The notes under the pieces: model-generated
Told to the model about the DNA's origin: nothing
Seen by the model: the letters and a program-made list of their open reading frames with translations, nothing else
Database searches by the model: none
NCBI GenBank assembly: GCA_014323925.1
Contig: JACONC010000014.1
Span: 1-64,000, forward strand
Length of the DNA stretch: 64,000 bases
Reading direction: 5' to 3'
From: Chromatiales bacterium
Lineage (GTDB): Bacteria; Pseudomonadota; Gammaproteobacteria; Poriferisulfidales; Oxydemutatoraceae
Position numbers and translations under genes: made by a program
Part shown: piece after piece, positions 30,712 to 38,166 of the stretch
How the letters are laid out: each line of letters opens with the position of its first letter
Position numbering within the stretch: position 1 is the stretch's first letter

Positions 30712-31203
30712 ATGATCAATTACATTAAATACGCACTGATACTCATAGTATCGTTAGCCCATTCGGCAGCGGCAAATATAGACCCTGACTATAATCTAAC
30801 TTCCGAGATTGCCGCGTGCATTGCAAGCGCCGCACATCAACACAATTTGGATCCATTGCTGCTGCTAGCTGTGAAATATGTCGAGACCGCTGATCGAACC
30901 GACACACCCATACGCTATAACAAAAACGGCTCTTGGGACATTGGGCTGATGCAAATCAATACGGTCTGGAGAGACACACTACATCGTTACGGCATTGACT
31001 ACAACGATTTAGAAATTCCCTGCACCAATATCGCGGTGGGTGCTTGGATCCTAGCCAATAATATTAAACGCAAAGGCCTATGGGAGGGGGTCGGTGCTTA
31101 TCATTCAAGTACAGCACCTCTCTCGCAAAGATACCGAACTAAAGTAAAAGAAGTGTGGCAAGAATTGCAGCAACTTAATTTATCGATAGGCAGCGGAAAT
31201 TGA
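30712..31203 (+). CDS. lytic transglycosylase, T4SS-associated (VirB1-like)
   Basis: 163 aa. A signal peptide (residues 1-21, ending AHSAAA-N) precedes an SLT-type domain. The catalytic Glu is in LLAVKYVETAD, and the substrate-side motif is GLMQIN. It cuts peptidoglycan locally so that the secretion channel can span the wall. It is the first gene after regulatory copy A, with a ribosome site (AGGAG) about ten bases upstream. Similar short enzymes (IagB, VirB1) are known in type III and IV systems; the neighbours settle type IV. Confidence 0.85.
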   Translation: MINYIKYALILIVSLAHSAAANIDPDYNLTSEIAACIASAAHQHNLDPLLLLAVKYVETADRTDTPIRYNKNGSWDIGLMQINTVWRDTLHRYGIDYNDLEIPCTNIAVGAWILANNIKRKGLWEGVGAYHSSTAPLSQRYRTKVKEVWQELQQLNLSIGSGN

Positions 31204-31213
31204 GGCGCAGTTC

Positions 31214-31951
31214 ATGATTGAGGCGATGAGAATGTTTATCGCAACAAAGACGATGTCTAGAGCACAAATTGTCTTAGCCAGTGCTTTTATTATCTTTATA
31301 CTCTCGGCTACCACTATTTTCATGGTCTATCAATCCGATGATCCATCGTATACCTACAACGAGACAAAGGTGCTACTCAATCCGTTAGCCGATCGGCAAA
31401 GCGATTTAGAGCAAAGCACGGGTTTAGCGATCGACGATACGGTTGGGGTCTCCGACTTCGGTCGTCGTTTGGATGCCACAGACGAACGCCTGACAGCTAT
31501 AGAACAATCGGCTGTGCTACTGCAAAGTGAACTATCAAACTACAATAGCACGGCAGTGGAGACATCGCAGGGCTTGGCCGCAGAAATGCGAAGCCTGAAG
31601 AATCGGATGGCTGAATTAGTGGCTACCGACAATACATTGAGCAATACTGTTGCTCGTATAGAAGCCTCTATACAAACAATTAACACTGAGCCGCAGCCAC
31701 CATCAGCCAACCAGTTACCAGTAGTCGGTTTGAAATTATTAAGTGTTTCTATCTGGGACGACGGCGCAGTGGCAATTGTATCTTTGGGCAATAGAAAAAC
31801 CGGGTTATCAGTGGGTAATTTTTTTGCCGGACTGAAAGTTGAAAATCTATCGGTTGCCGAACAATCGCTTACGCTGTACGAACCAGCAACCGACAAACTT
31901 TATACGCTCTACGCCGACGCCATCGTCTATAAGGAGGCGCCGGGGCAATGA
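31214..31951 (+). CDS. inner-membrane coiled-coil protein in T4SS cluster
   Basis: 245 aa. A transmembrane segment (residues about 17-37) is followed by a long coiled coil (about 70-165, LTAIEQSAVLLQSEL..., MRSLKNRMAELVATDNTL) and a small C-terminal beta-rich domain (residues about 185-240). The bitopic layout resembles PilP/TraB-type scaffold proteins, but I recognise no family. It starts 10 bp after the transglycosylase and overlaps the next gene's start by 4 bp, so it is in the operon. Confidence 0.65.
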   Translation: MIEAMRMFIATKTMSRAQIVLASAFIIFILSATTIFMVYQSDDPSYTYNETKVLLNPLADRQSDLEQSTGLAIDDTVGVSDFGRRLDATDERLTAIEQSAVLLQSELSNYNSTAVETSQGLAAEMRSLKNRMAELVATDNTLSNTVARIEASIQTINTEPQPPSANQLPVVGLKLLSVSIWDDGAVAIVSLGNRKTGLSVGNFFAGLKVENLSVAEQSLTLYEPATDKLYTLYADAIVYKEAPGQ

Positions 31952-32331
31952 AGATAAAACATCGATATATACGCTATTTTATAGCGGCAGCGGCAGTCAC
32001 TGTTTTGTTCTTTATGCTTGGCATGTCTGACAATAATGTTGACTTTATCAATTTAGAACTGAGCCCACTGCAAAAAAACCAAATGCAGCATTTGGGTCTG
32101 CAAGAATCCGAGATGCGCGAGTTTTTACTCAAGCGAGAGATCTATCAGGGTTATCTGAATACCGACAGATTATCCCCTCACGAAGTATTAGGAATACTTG
32201 CACAGGATACCGCTAAGCGACAACAGTACGCACGCGCAGCCGCGCGCATCCGCACAAAACTAATCAACGATACGAAGAATTTTGAAACGCTTTACTTAGA
32301 AGAGGTATCTCGTTTGACTAACCCCCCTTAA
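31948..32331 (+). CDS. conjugation protein, TIGR03759 (PFL_4693)-like
   Basis: 127 aa with one N-terminal membrane segment (residues 9-25). The pattern LSPHEVLGILAQDTAKRQQYARAAA matches the family's conserved 'DPL.ALGI.AR...ER.RYA' stretch, and the preceding LQESEMREFLLKR fits the family's GLT-E start. The family is found in ICEs of the PFGI-1 type; its role is unknown. Coupled to the gene before by an ATGA overlap. Identification is from memory of the pattern, so moderate. Confidence 0.6.
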   Translation: MKIKHRYIRYFIAAAAVTVLFFMLGMSDNNVDFINLELSPLQKNQMQHLGLQESEMREFLLKREIYQGYLNTDRLSPHEVLGILAQDTAKRQQYARAAARIRTKLINDTKNFETLYLEEVSRLTNPP

Positions 32332-32357
32332 CCCAACACAACTTAGAGGAGAATATT

Positions 32358-32948
32358 ATGTTTAAGAACTTCAATCTGTACATCGTTTTCTGGTGTGCAC
32401 TTTTCATCACCGCTACTGCATTAGCGCAGCCGGCGCAGGACTCAACAAACTTACAGAAAATGAAAGAGAGTGATTTCAAAGTGATGGATAACGCTAATCC
32501 TTTGACCGTGCTGACCCGAGCAGATATCAAAGAGACTTTTGCTGGACTGCGAGCCACGGTCGATAACAGCGGTGACTACTCAATCTATGAACAAGATTTA
32601 AGGTATAAAGTGATCGAGCATGCCGGCGGACTGGCAATACAAAAATATACACCTAAATTGACTTGCTCTAAATATAGATACAGAGAAGGCAGATCGCTCT
32701 GTGAAACAGAAAATGAAAAATATGCAGGTAAAACTAGCATCATGTGTCACTTTGCTAAAGGCACCAAATTATGCACACATACTCTGGGCGGTTCCTATGA
32801 ATTGACCCTAGGCGGTTTGCTGATGGGAGAGAGTTATATCGCCTGCTGGCGAGAGCGAATACCCATATACGGCATGGCCAACAAATGTGCCCATAAACAA
32901 CACCCGCCGAGAGTTTATGTGTGGGATACACCATCAGCGACAGAATGA
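32358..32948 (+). CDS. exported cysteine-containing protein in T4SS cluster, unknown
   Basis: 196 aa with a clear signal peptide (ending ATALAQ-P) and a strong ribosome site (GAGGAG). The mature part holds seven Cys, apparently paired (LTCSKYRY...SLCE; IMCHFAKGTKLCTH; YIACWRER...NKCAH), which suggests disulfides in the periplasm. I recognise no family. Position suggests a T4SS accessory, or a protein the system displays. Confidence 0.6.
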   Translation: MFKNFNLYIVFWCALFITATALAQPAQDSTNLQKMKESDFKVMDNANPLTVLTRADIKETFAGLRATVDNSGDYSIYEQDLRYKVIEHAGGLAIQKYTPKLTCSKYRYREGRSLCETENEKYAGKTSIMCHFAKGTKLCTHTLGGSYELTLGGLLMGESYIACWRERIPIYGMANKCAHKQHPPRVYVWDTPSATE

Positions 32949-33014
32949 TAGGCTGCGGGTACTCGTTGCTCGGCAAGTGTGTGTCGGTGATGCGCGCTGC
33001 TCGATATTTCAGTA

Positions 33015-33533
33015 ATGAGGCTTATTGCTATGCGATACAAACTGTATGCTCAGCAGATGTATTTGACTGGCAAAATATCGTCACGCATCTTTGCATACAC
33101 GATATTAGCGGTATGCATCTTAGCAGCCATCCTACTCAGTGGATGTCAGGCATATCCATGGATGACTTTTGAACAAGATAGACCTATGGCTTCTTATCCT
33201 GAACAAGATTTTTTTCAACGCCCGCTGGCAATGCAGCTACCACCTGCAACGCTACGCGCCAATAGTGCACTGCGCAGCGACAATACCGAAGAAGCGACTT
33301 ATTTGAAAAATATCGTGCAACTGTTGGAACAGACTAAAATGCTGGCGGCGAACGCGCAAACACAAGTACCACCTCAGCAACGCAAAGTGTTCAATTACAG
33401 TGCTTATGAAATAGATGTAGACACCGTTATCTTTGCTATCAAACGTTATTTGGCAGCCGACGATTACACCCCGCGCGGCTTTCAGGCATTGCCGCCGAAC
33501 CGACTAAAAGCGAGGTACTCAGATGTTGAATAG
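33015..33533 (+). CDS. lipoprotein resembling RAQPRD family (TIGR01690), motif degenerate
   Basis: 172 aa. A hydrophobic signal ends in a lipobox (AAILLSGCQA, Cys near 44). The C-terminal about 75 residues follow the RAQPRD pattern (Glu-x-x-x-Leu-x-x-Ile-Val-x-x-Leu, then VFNYSAYEIDVDTVIFAIKRYL). The eponymous motif reads TPRGFQALP instead of PRAQPRD-x-x-PL. In known ICEs this gene directly precedes the PFL_4701 gene, as here (10-bp overlap). An ATG five codons in is an alternative start. Confidence 0.6.
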   Translation: MRLIAMRYKLYAQQMYLTGKISSRIFAYTILAVCILAAILLSGCQAYPWMTFEQDRPMASYPEQDFFQRPLAMQLPPATLRANSALRSDNTEEATYLKNIVQLLEQTKMLAANAQTQVPPQQRKVFNYSAYEIDVDTVIFAIKRYLAADDYTPRGFQALPPNRLKARYSDVE

Positions 33534-33774
33534 AAACTATAACGATAACACCTTTGTCGTCGCCAGCGGCATTTCGCCGGCCAATCTAGAGTTGTTGTTT
33601 TCTACCACGCTGAGCATTCTTATCTTTATGTGGTTTGTATACAGACTCATGGCACTGTATAGAGGTCTGCAACACGGTGCATTGTCCGAAACTGCTTTTT
33701 TGTTTCAAGTGCTACGGACGATAGCTTTGATTATTCTGATTATGGCTTTCGCCCATTATTTACTTTCCTCATAA
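33523..33774 (+). CDS. integrating conjugative element protein, TIGR03758 (PFL_4701)-like
   Basis: 83 aa with two membrane segments (residues about 24-42 and 60-80). The FVVASGISPANLELLFSTTLSILIF start and LYRGLQHGALSETAFLFQVLRT connecting loop match the small PFL_4701 proteins. It probably sits in the inner membrane near the pilin. It overlaps the lipoprotein gene by 10 bp. Confidence 0.7.
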   Translation: MLNRNYNDNTFVVASGISPANLELLFSTTLSILIFMWFVYRLMALYRGLQHGALSETAFLFQVLRTIALIILIMAFAHYLLSS

Positions 33775-33779
33775 ATGAG

Positions 33780-33835
33780 TAGGAGTTTTTCGAATAGGAG
33801 TTTTTCAAATAGGAGATTTTCGAATAGGAGTTTTT
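33780..33835 (+). promoter_or_regulatory. four tandem Shine-Dalgarno units before the pilin gene
   Basis: The 15-mer taggagtttttcgaa repeats at 33780, 33795 (one change) and 33810 (one change), and in truncated form at 33825-33835 (taggagttttt), which ends at the ATG of 33836. Each unit holds a GGAG. Only the last is at normal spacing. The others may act as ribosome standby sites, or change in number by slippage. Confidence 0.8.
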
Positions 33836-34189
33836 ATGTCCAAAAATAAATTGATACTTAAACCCATAATTGCCATAGCCTTAATGTTCCTAGCATATTC
33901 GCTAGCACAAGCACAACTACCTACGCCGCCTAGTTTCGGTGGCGGTAGCAGCGGTGATTTTTGGGAATATTTTAGAAACGCACTGATCGCCATTTTCACA
34001 GTCGCCGCAGTGGCATTGTTGATTATGGCGGTACTAGGTGCCGGTGGGGGACTGTTGAATGCGCTGAAAAAGGGACGCGAGCAAGGCGAGTGGGGGCATT
34101 TCGCAATTACCGTGATTGCAACCATCTTAGTGTTGGTGTTGATTATCTTCGGCACTGTTCAGATCATCCAGTATATCAACGAAATATAG
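33836..34189 (+). CDS. pilin-like membrane protein, TIGR03745 (PFL_4702)-like
   Basis: 117 aa. A signal peptide (cleavage after SLAQAQ) is followed by a Gly/Pro-rich linker (LPTPPSFGGGSSGD), then two hydrophobic helices (about 43-70 and 92-112) around a charged loop (KKGREQGEWGH). This is the layout of VirB2/TraA pilin precursors and of the PFL_4702 family. It is expected to build the conjugative pilus after membrane insertion and processing. Its leader carries four tandem ribosome sites, consistent with high expression. Confidence 0.75.
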   Translation: MSKNKLILKPIIAIALMFLAYSLAQAQLPTPPSFGGGSSGDFWEYFRNALIAIFTVAAVALLIMAVLGAGGGLLNALKKGREQGEWGHFAITVIATILVLVLIIFGTVQIIQYINEI

Positions 34190-34202
34190 AGCAGAGATTG
34201 GT

Positions 34203-34532
34203 ATGAAACCCGCCGACTTTTTAGACGACGAACCCTTGATGTTAAAAGGCTGCACTGGTTCGGAGTTAACTTTTGTAATAATCGCCTCGGCTATCTTTTG
34301 GCTGTTTCTGTCGGTGGTAGTGAGTTTAACGCTGTGGAATATCTTCGTCGGTCTTATACTATTTATGATAACGGTTCCTATAACGGTATGGCTAATAACT
34401 GTTTGGTACAGCCACCTCAAAAACAGCCGCCCTCGGCGTTGGCATTTGCAATATTTAGCACACCGTTTGCATTGGACTGGCTACTTCCATCAATGCCAGC
34501 ACATCGGTAGCTTTAGAGCGCATAAGTTTTAG
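34203..34532 (+). CDS. conjugative transfer protein, TIGR03750-like (TraL-type)
   Basis: 109 aa. It starts MKPADFLDDEPLMLKGCTG, which matches the family's 'L..EP.v..G.T..E' opening. Two adjacent membrane helices follow (residues about 25-65), then a basic tail (LKNSRPRRWHLQYLAHRLH). TraL-type proteins sit at the base of the pilus channel. Gaps to neighbours are 13 and 9 bp, in operon order. Confidence 0.7.
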   Translation: MKPADFLDDEPLMLKGCTGSELTFVIIASAIFWLFLSVVVSLTLWNIFVGLILFMITVPITVWLITVWYSHLKNSRPRRWHLQYLAHRLHWTGYFHQCQHIGSFRAHKF

Positions 34533-34541
34533 GACGATAAG

Positions 34542-35198
34542 ATGAATCGCTATCATTCGGCGGAAGCCAATCTAGTTGCCCACATCAAAACTCTGAGGAT
34601 GGTCGGCACAGGTCTCTTCACTATCTGCTTGTTGCTGACTGCCGCGCTGTTTTGGGTGGCACGCGAACATCGCTTATCGCTGCCGCCTGATTTGCGCTTC
34701 GGCTCTAAGCTAACTACCGGCGCTATAGAACCACAGGAAGTTTATCTATTCGCCGGGTCAGTATACCAACAGCTCTATTTGTGGCTGCAAGATGGTAACG
34801 CAGATTTTTCCGATAACATACAGAGGCTGCGCTATCTGATAACCGATGATTTTCATCAATTCTTAATGCAAAAACACAGCGAGTTAACAAAGCGCGGTGA
34901 ACTCAAGGGACGCAAACGCAATCTGCAGCCAGCCGGTGTTTACCAAGGCGGTTTAGTCAAACAGACAGCAAAGAATGCCTGGGTCGTGCAACTGGATTTG
35001 ATATTGAATGAAAGCCTAAACGGTATCAAAATCAAAGACCGCATCGCAGTGCGCGAACATATACCCGTTATCTACAAAGACATTAACTCAGCGTATAACC
35101 CGTGGGGTTTACTTTTAGATGTGCCCCAACAACCATTCATCCGTATTCCCAAAACCGCAGACGAAGACCTGCAGTATGCTAAGGGAGCCAATCAATGA
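34542..35198 (+). CDS. TraE/VirB8-like T4SS protein, TIGR03746 (PFL_4703)-like
   Basis: 218 aa. A short cytoplasmic start is followed by a membrane segment (residues 20-40, MVGTGLFTICLLLTAALFWVA) and a periplasmic domain. The layout, the VYLFAGSVYQQLYLWLQDG stretch and the position fit the TraE-like family of MPF-G systems. It forms part of the inner-membrane core. Its end overlaps the start of the TraK-like gene by 4 bp (ATGA). Confidence 0.75.
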   Translation: MNRYHSAEANLVAHIKTLRMVGTGLFTICLLLTAALFWVAREHRLSLPPDLRFGSKLTTGAIEPQEVYLFAGSVYQQLYLWLQDGNADFSDNIQRLRYLITDDFHQFLMQKHSELTKRGELKGRKRNLQPAGVYQGGLVKQTAKNAWVVQLDLILNESLNGIKIKDRIAVREHIPVIYKDINSAYNPWGLLLDVPQQPFIRIPKTADEDLQYAKGANQ

Positions 35199-36025
35199 TG
35201 CGAGGCTTTTTCATAGCACTCATATTGTTATCGGCAAGTCAATGTTTGAGCGCAAGCGAAGGCTCGCATATCTTTTATCAGCACGAACCGTTGCAAATGC
35301 AACTGCAAGTCGGACAAGAACAACACATTATTTTGATGTCTGAGCCGTCGGTCAAAGTCGGTATGCCGGCATCTTTGCGCGACAAGCTATCGGTGACGAC
35401 GATAGGCTCGCAAGTATGGCTGCGTGCCGATTATAGTTTTGCCGATGAGAAAATTCTGCTCAAAACGCCTTCCACCCAGATGATATTAGAACTCTCTGCA
35501 TCAGTAAACTATGTAGCAGGCGAGACTATCTATTTAAGCTCTGGGCAGGATAATTTATTAGCTGATGCAGATAATGAAGATTGCGCTATCGGGATGGTAG
35601 CACTGGTGCGCTATGCACTGCAATGGGCTTATGCACCGCATCGTTTATTAAATAGAAACCCTTGTATCAGAGCCACGAACTATCCTAAAGATATGATAGA
35701 CATCATGCGCTGTTTGAAGATTAATGAAGCTGTGTGCGGCGGTGGTGTGATGGCAGCTCCCATTGCGGCGTGGCGCACGACTGAGTTCTATGCCAGTTTG
35801 TTGGAACTTAAAAACACATTGCAAACCGCTATCACTCTAGACCCTCGTGCTATCGTCGGCGACTTTAAGGCCGCGGCATTCGCCCATCATAGATTAGAAG
35901 CTGCCGACAGCGCGCAATCGGTGACCGCGCTAGTCGTCATCGGCGACAAACCCTTAAGCCGCTCAATAGCAAAACAACGATGGCTGGATAGAACATCAGT
36001 AGCAGAACACCCTACTACACCATAG
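35195..36025 (+). CDS. TraK-like T4SS protein, TIGR03749 (PFL_4704)-like
   Basis: 276 aa. A signal peptide (residues 1-20, ending SLSAS) is followed by a beta-rich N-terminal domain (HIFYQHEPLQMQLQVGQEQ, typical of TraK/VirB9-type secretins) and a helical C-terminal part. It would form the outer-membrane ring with the lipoprotein and the TraB-like protein. The gene order TraE-TraK-TraB is the standard one. Confidence 0.75.
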   Translation: MMRGFFIALILLSASQCLSASEGSHIFYQHEPLQMQLQVGQEQHIILMSEPSVKVGMPASLRDKLSVTTIGSQVWLRADYSFADEKILLKTPSTQMILELSASVNYVAGETIYLSSGQDNLLADADNEDCAIGMVALVRYALQWAYAPHRLLNRNPCIRATNYPKDMIDIMRCLKINEAVCGGGVMAAPIAAWRTTEFYASLLELKNTLQTAITLDPRAIVGDFKAAAFAHHRLEAADSAQSVTALVVIGDKPLSRSIAKQRWLDRTSVAEHPTTP

Positions 36026-36032
36026 CAACCCA

Positions 36033-37361
36033 ATGAAGCGCAACCCCTTCGTCTATATCTTAGCGATAGGCTTCAGCATAGTCGTGCTATTGATACTGAT
36101 AGCCGATAGCAGCGACGATCATTTATTACCGACACCCAATGGCGTAGCGTCTGCGCAATCTGCACCCGACTATTTAGCCGCAGATAGCGACAACCCTTCG
36201 GAGGCGGTGAAGGCAGTCGGTTCGCAAATTAATCAACTGCGCGCAGAGCAATCCGCCTTTAAGGCAGATATGAATCAAACGGTGGAACAGCTACACCGCG
36301 AATTACGGACATTAAACAGCGCAATCACAAAACTTAACAACCGCCCGAGTACCAACCCCTATCCAACCGATGGTCGTCCATCCAATCTATCATCGGAGAC
36401 CACCCGCCAACCATTGAACCCGACAACACGCGGCTCGGAACCGATTGCACCCTACTACGAAGAACCACCAAAGGTCACCCCACCCACCACCCAAAAGCCA
36501 CCGGCTTGGCTATGGATAGAAGACCTCAGCGCATCAACATACGATTTTAATAATCAATCCGATACCCTGACGAATGAAGGGCTTGAATACTTGAATATAG
36601 ATAGCCTGCAAACCATTCCTGTAACCGACAATGTGCGCGATGACACCTCGCTTATTATTCCACCTGCCACCATCATCCGCGGTGTCACATTGACCGCTGC
36701 TATAGGCCGCCTACCAGTGCGCGGGCAGTTGAACGAACCTTGGCCGATTAAAGTCATCAGCACTATGGAAGGTTATGCCGCCAACGGATACACCGTTGAT
36801 GCCGCACAAATGATATGGGATGGTAAAGCATTCGGTGATGCTAATTTTGAATGCGTGCGGGTTGTGCTCACTCGGGTAACTTCGGTGCTACCCAGCGCCG
36901 TAGTCAGCTATGTAGAAGCATCCGATACCGACAAAGGCTTAGGTTATTTAAGCGATAGCTACGGGCAACCCTGCCTGAAAGGCAAACTCGTCAGCAACGC
37001 TGCCAAGCAAATGACCGCAGAAGCCATACTAGGCATCGCCCAAGGCATAGGCGAAGGCTATGCCGACACACAACGAACCCGCACAGTGAGCCCTGAGGGC
37101 AATACGGTGGAGAGCATCACCGGCGAAGAAGTGCGGGTACTCATCGGACAAGGCTTCGCTAAATCAGTCGGCAATGTTAGGAATTATCTGGCTTCTAGAT
37201 ACGATGTTTGGGATGCAATATATGTGCCTCCCGAACAGCAAGTCGTCATCAATGTAGATCAACCACTGGAGTTTATTTATGACCCAGGACAAAAACTATA
37301 CGATAGTTCAATGTTCGCCTTTAAGGTTGGCAACGATACGGGTAGCTCTCGCCTTGATTGA
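36033..37361 (+). CDS. TraB/VirB10-like T4SS protein, TIGR03752 (PFL_4705)-like
   Basis: 442 aa. One membrane segment (residues 7-24) is followed by a coiled coil (about 62-100), a Pro/Thr-rich spacer (residues about 105-155, ending PPTTQKPPAWLW) and a C-terminal VirB10-type beta domain (LIIPPATIIRGVTLTAAIGR; GEEVRVLIGQGFAKSVGNV; VPPEQQVVINVDQPLEFIYD). It spans the envelope and links the inner membrane to the outer ring. It is the last gene of the left T4SS half; the TIGR03751-like gene expected next lies 11 kb away, beyond the defence island. Confidence 0.8.
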   Translation: MKRNPFVYILAIGFSIVVLLILIADSSDDHLLPTPNGVASAQSAPDYLAADSDNPSEAVKAVGSQINQLRAEQSAFKADMNQTVEQLHRELRTLNSAITKLNNRPSTNPYPTDGRPSNLSSETTRQPLNPTTRGSEPIAPYYEEPPKVTPPTTQKPPAWLWIEDLSASTYDFNNQSDTLTNEGLEYLNIDSLQTIPVTDNVRDDTSLIIPPATIIRGVTLTAAIGRLPVRGQLNEPWPIKVISTMEGYAANGYTVDAAQMIWDGKAFGDANFECVRVVLTRVTSVLPSAVVSYVEASDTDKGLGYLSDSYGQPCLKGKLVSNAAKQMTAEAILGIAQGIGEGYADTQRTRTVSPEGNTVESITGEEVRVLIGQGFAKSVGNVRNYLASRYDVWDAIYVPPEQQVVINVDQPLEFIYDPGQKLYDSSMFAFKVGNDTGSSRLD

Positions 37362-37378
37362 GATGCGTGCGTGCTATG

Positions 37379-37406
37379 TTGAATACCTATAGCGTATGCC
37401 TATAAT
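37379..37406 (+). promoter_or_regulatory. sigma-70-type promoter for the small island gene
   Basis: TTGAAT (37379-37384), a 16-bp spacer and TATAAT (37401-37406), 22 bp before the ATG at 37429, which has a good GAGGAG site. It marks the end of the left T4SS transcript unit. Confidence 0.55.
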
Positions 37407-37428
37407 ATAAACATAGACGAGGAGAAAA

Positions 37429-37638
37429 ATGGATATTATTAATTTTTTGCAAAATTATTACCAAGCAATACTGACAGTAGCAGCCTTGTTGGGTGGCTTG
37501 CTTGCTCTTGTCATTATGAAAGCATACTTCTCCTTTGTTAAGTGGCGAACGGAGGCAGAATTCAAACTGGATGATCTTGAGCCTATTAGAAAAAATGCAA
37601 AAGCAATTACTGAATTACTGGAGAAATCTAAGCCATAA
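37429..37638 (+). CDS. small membrane protein, possibly frameshifted
   Basis: 69 aa: one membrane segment (residues about 15-35, LTVAALLGGLLALVIMKAYF), then a charged helix ending NAKAITELLEKSKP. In the next frame the coding potential continues to 37786 (HKLRYKEGVEIEKFLKIIGL and on to SPDIPEPNPT), so the gene may originally have been about 118 aa and now be broken near 37625. Family unknown. It opens the island at its left edge. Confidence 0.45.
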   Translation: MDIINFLQNYYQAILTVAALLGGLLALVIMKAYFSFVKWRTEAEFKLDDLEPIRKNAKAITELLEKSKP

Positions 37639-37848
37639 GTTACGATATAAAGAAGGCGTTGAAATAGAAAAATTTCTGAAAATTATCGGACTGGTATTAA
37701 GAGATCAAGTGCTGGAAGTTCTCAATGACTCTAGCATAAGCGAACAAACCACATCGCCCGACATCCCCGAACCTAATCCAACATAGGCAAATAGATAAGA
37801 AAAGATACTAATCACTCGTATCAAAACTACCGCCCTAGATCGATTATC

Positions 37849-38166
37849 CTAAATGCGAGTTGCTTCTTTAGACAATTTTACCTCTTGCTTTTGCCAATCT
37901 GGCAAATAAACACTCATTAAAGAACGAAACAATTTGCCATGGTGAGAAACTTTAAGATGTAGCAGTTCATGAATGATTACATAATCCTGTATTGCTTCAT
38001 CTAGAAACAAAAGCTCGCTATTGAAGGTTACAAATCCATCCGCAGTACAGAATCCCCACTTCTTTTCGAGCCTTTCTATACGAACATCGTGTGGGAAAAC
38101 CCGTATCTTTCTAGCCCATGCATTCACTTTATATCTAAAGTCTCTCTCTAATTTATCTACTCCCAT
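37849..38166 (-). CDS. small YgjP/DUF45-type zinc metalloprotease
   Basis: 105 aa. The zinc motif HELLHLKVSHHGKLF (HExxH plus downstream His) sits near residues 67-81 and is preceded by KKWGFCTADGFVTFNSELLF. YgjP proteins are about 230 aa, so this is a short version. Such genes often trail type I restriction loci. Its start overlaps the hsdR stop by 14 bp, so it is the last gene of the hsd operon. The catalytic residues look intact. Confidence 0.75.
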   Translation of the reverse strand: MGVDKLERDFRYKVNAWARKIRVFPHDVRIERLEKKWGFCTADGFVTFNSELLFLDEAIQDYVIIHELLHLKVSHHGKLFRSLMSVYLPDWQKQEVKLSKEATRI

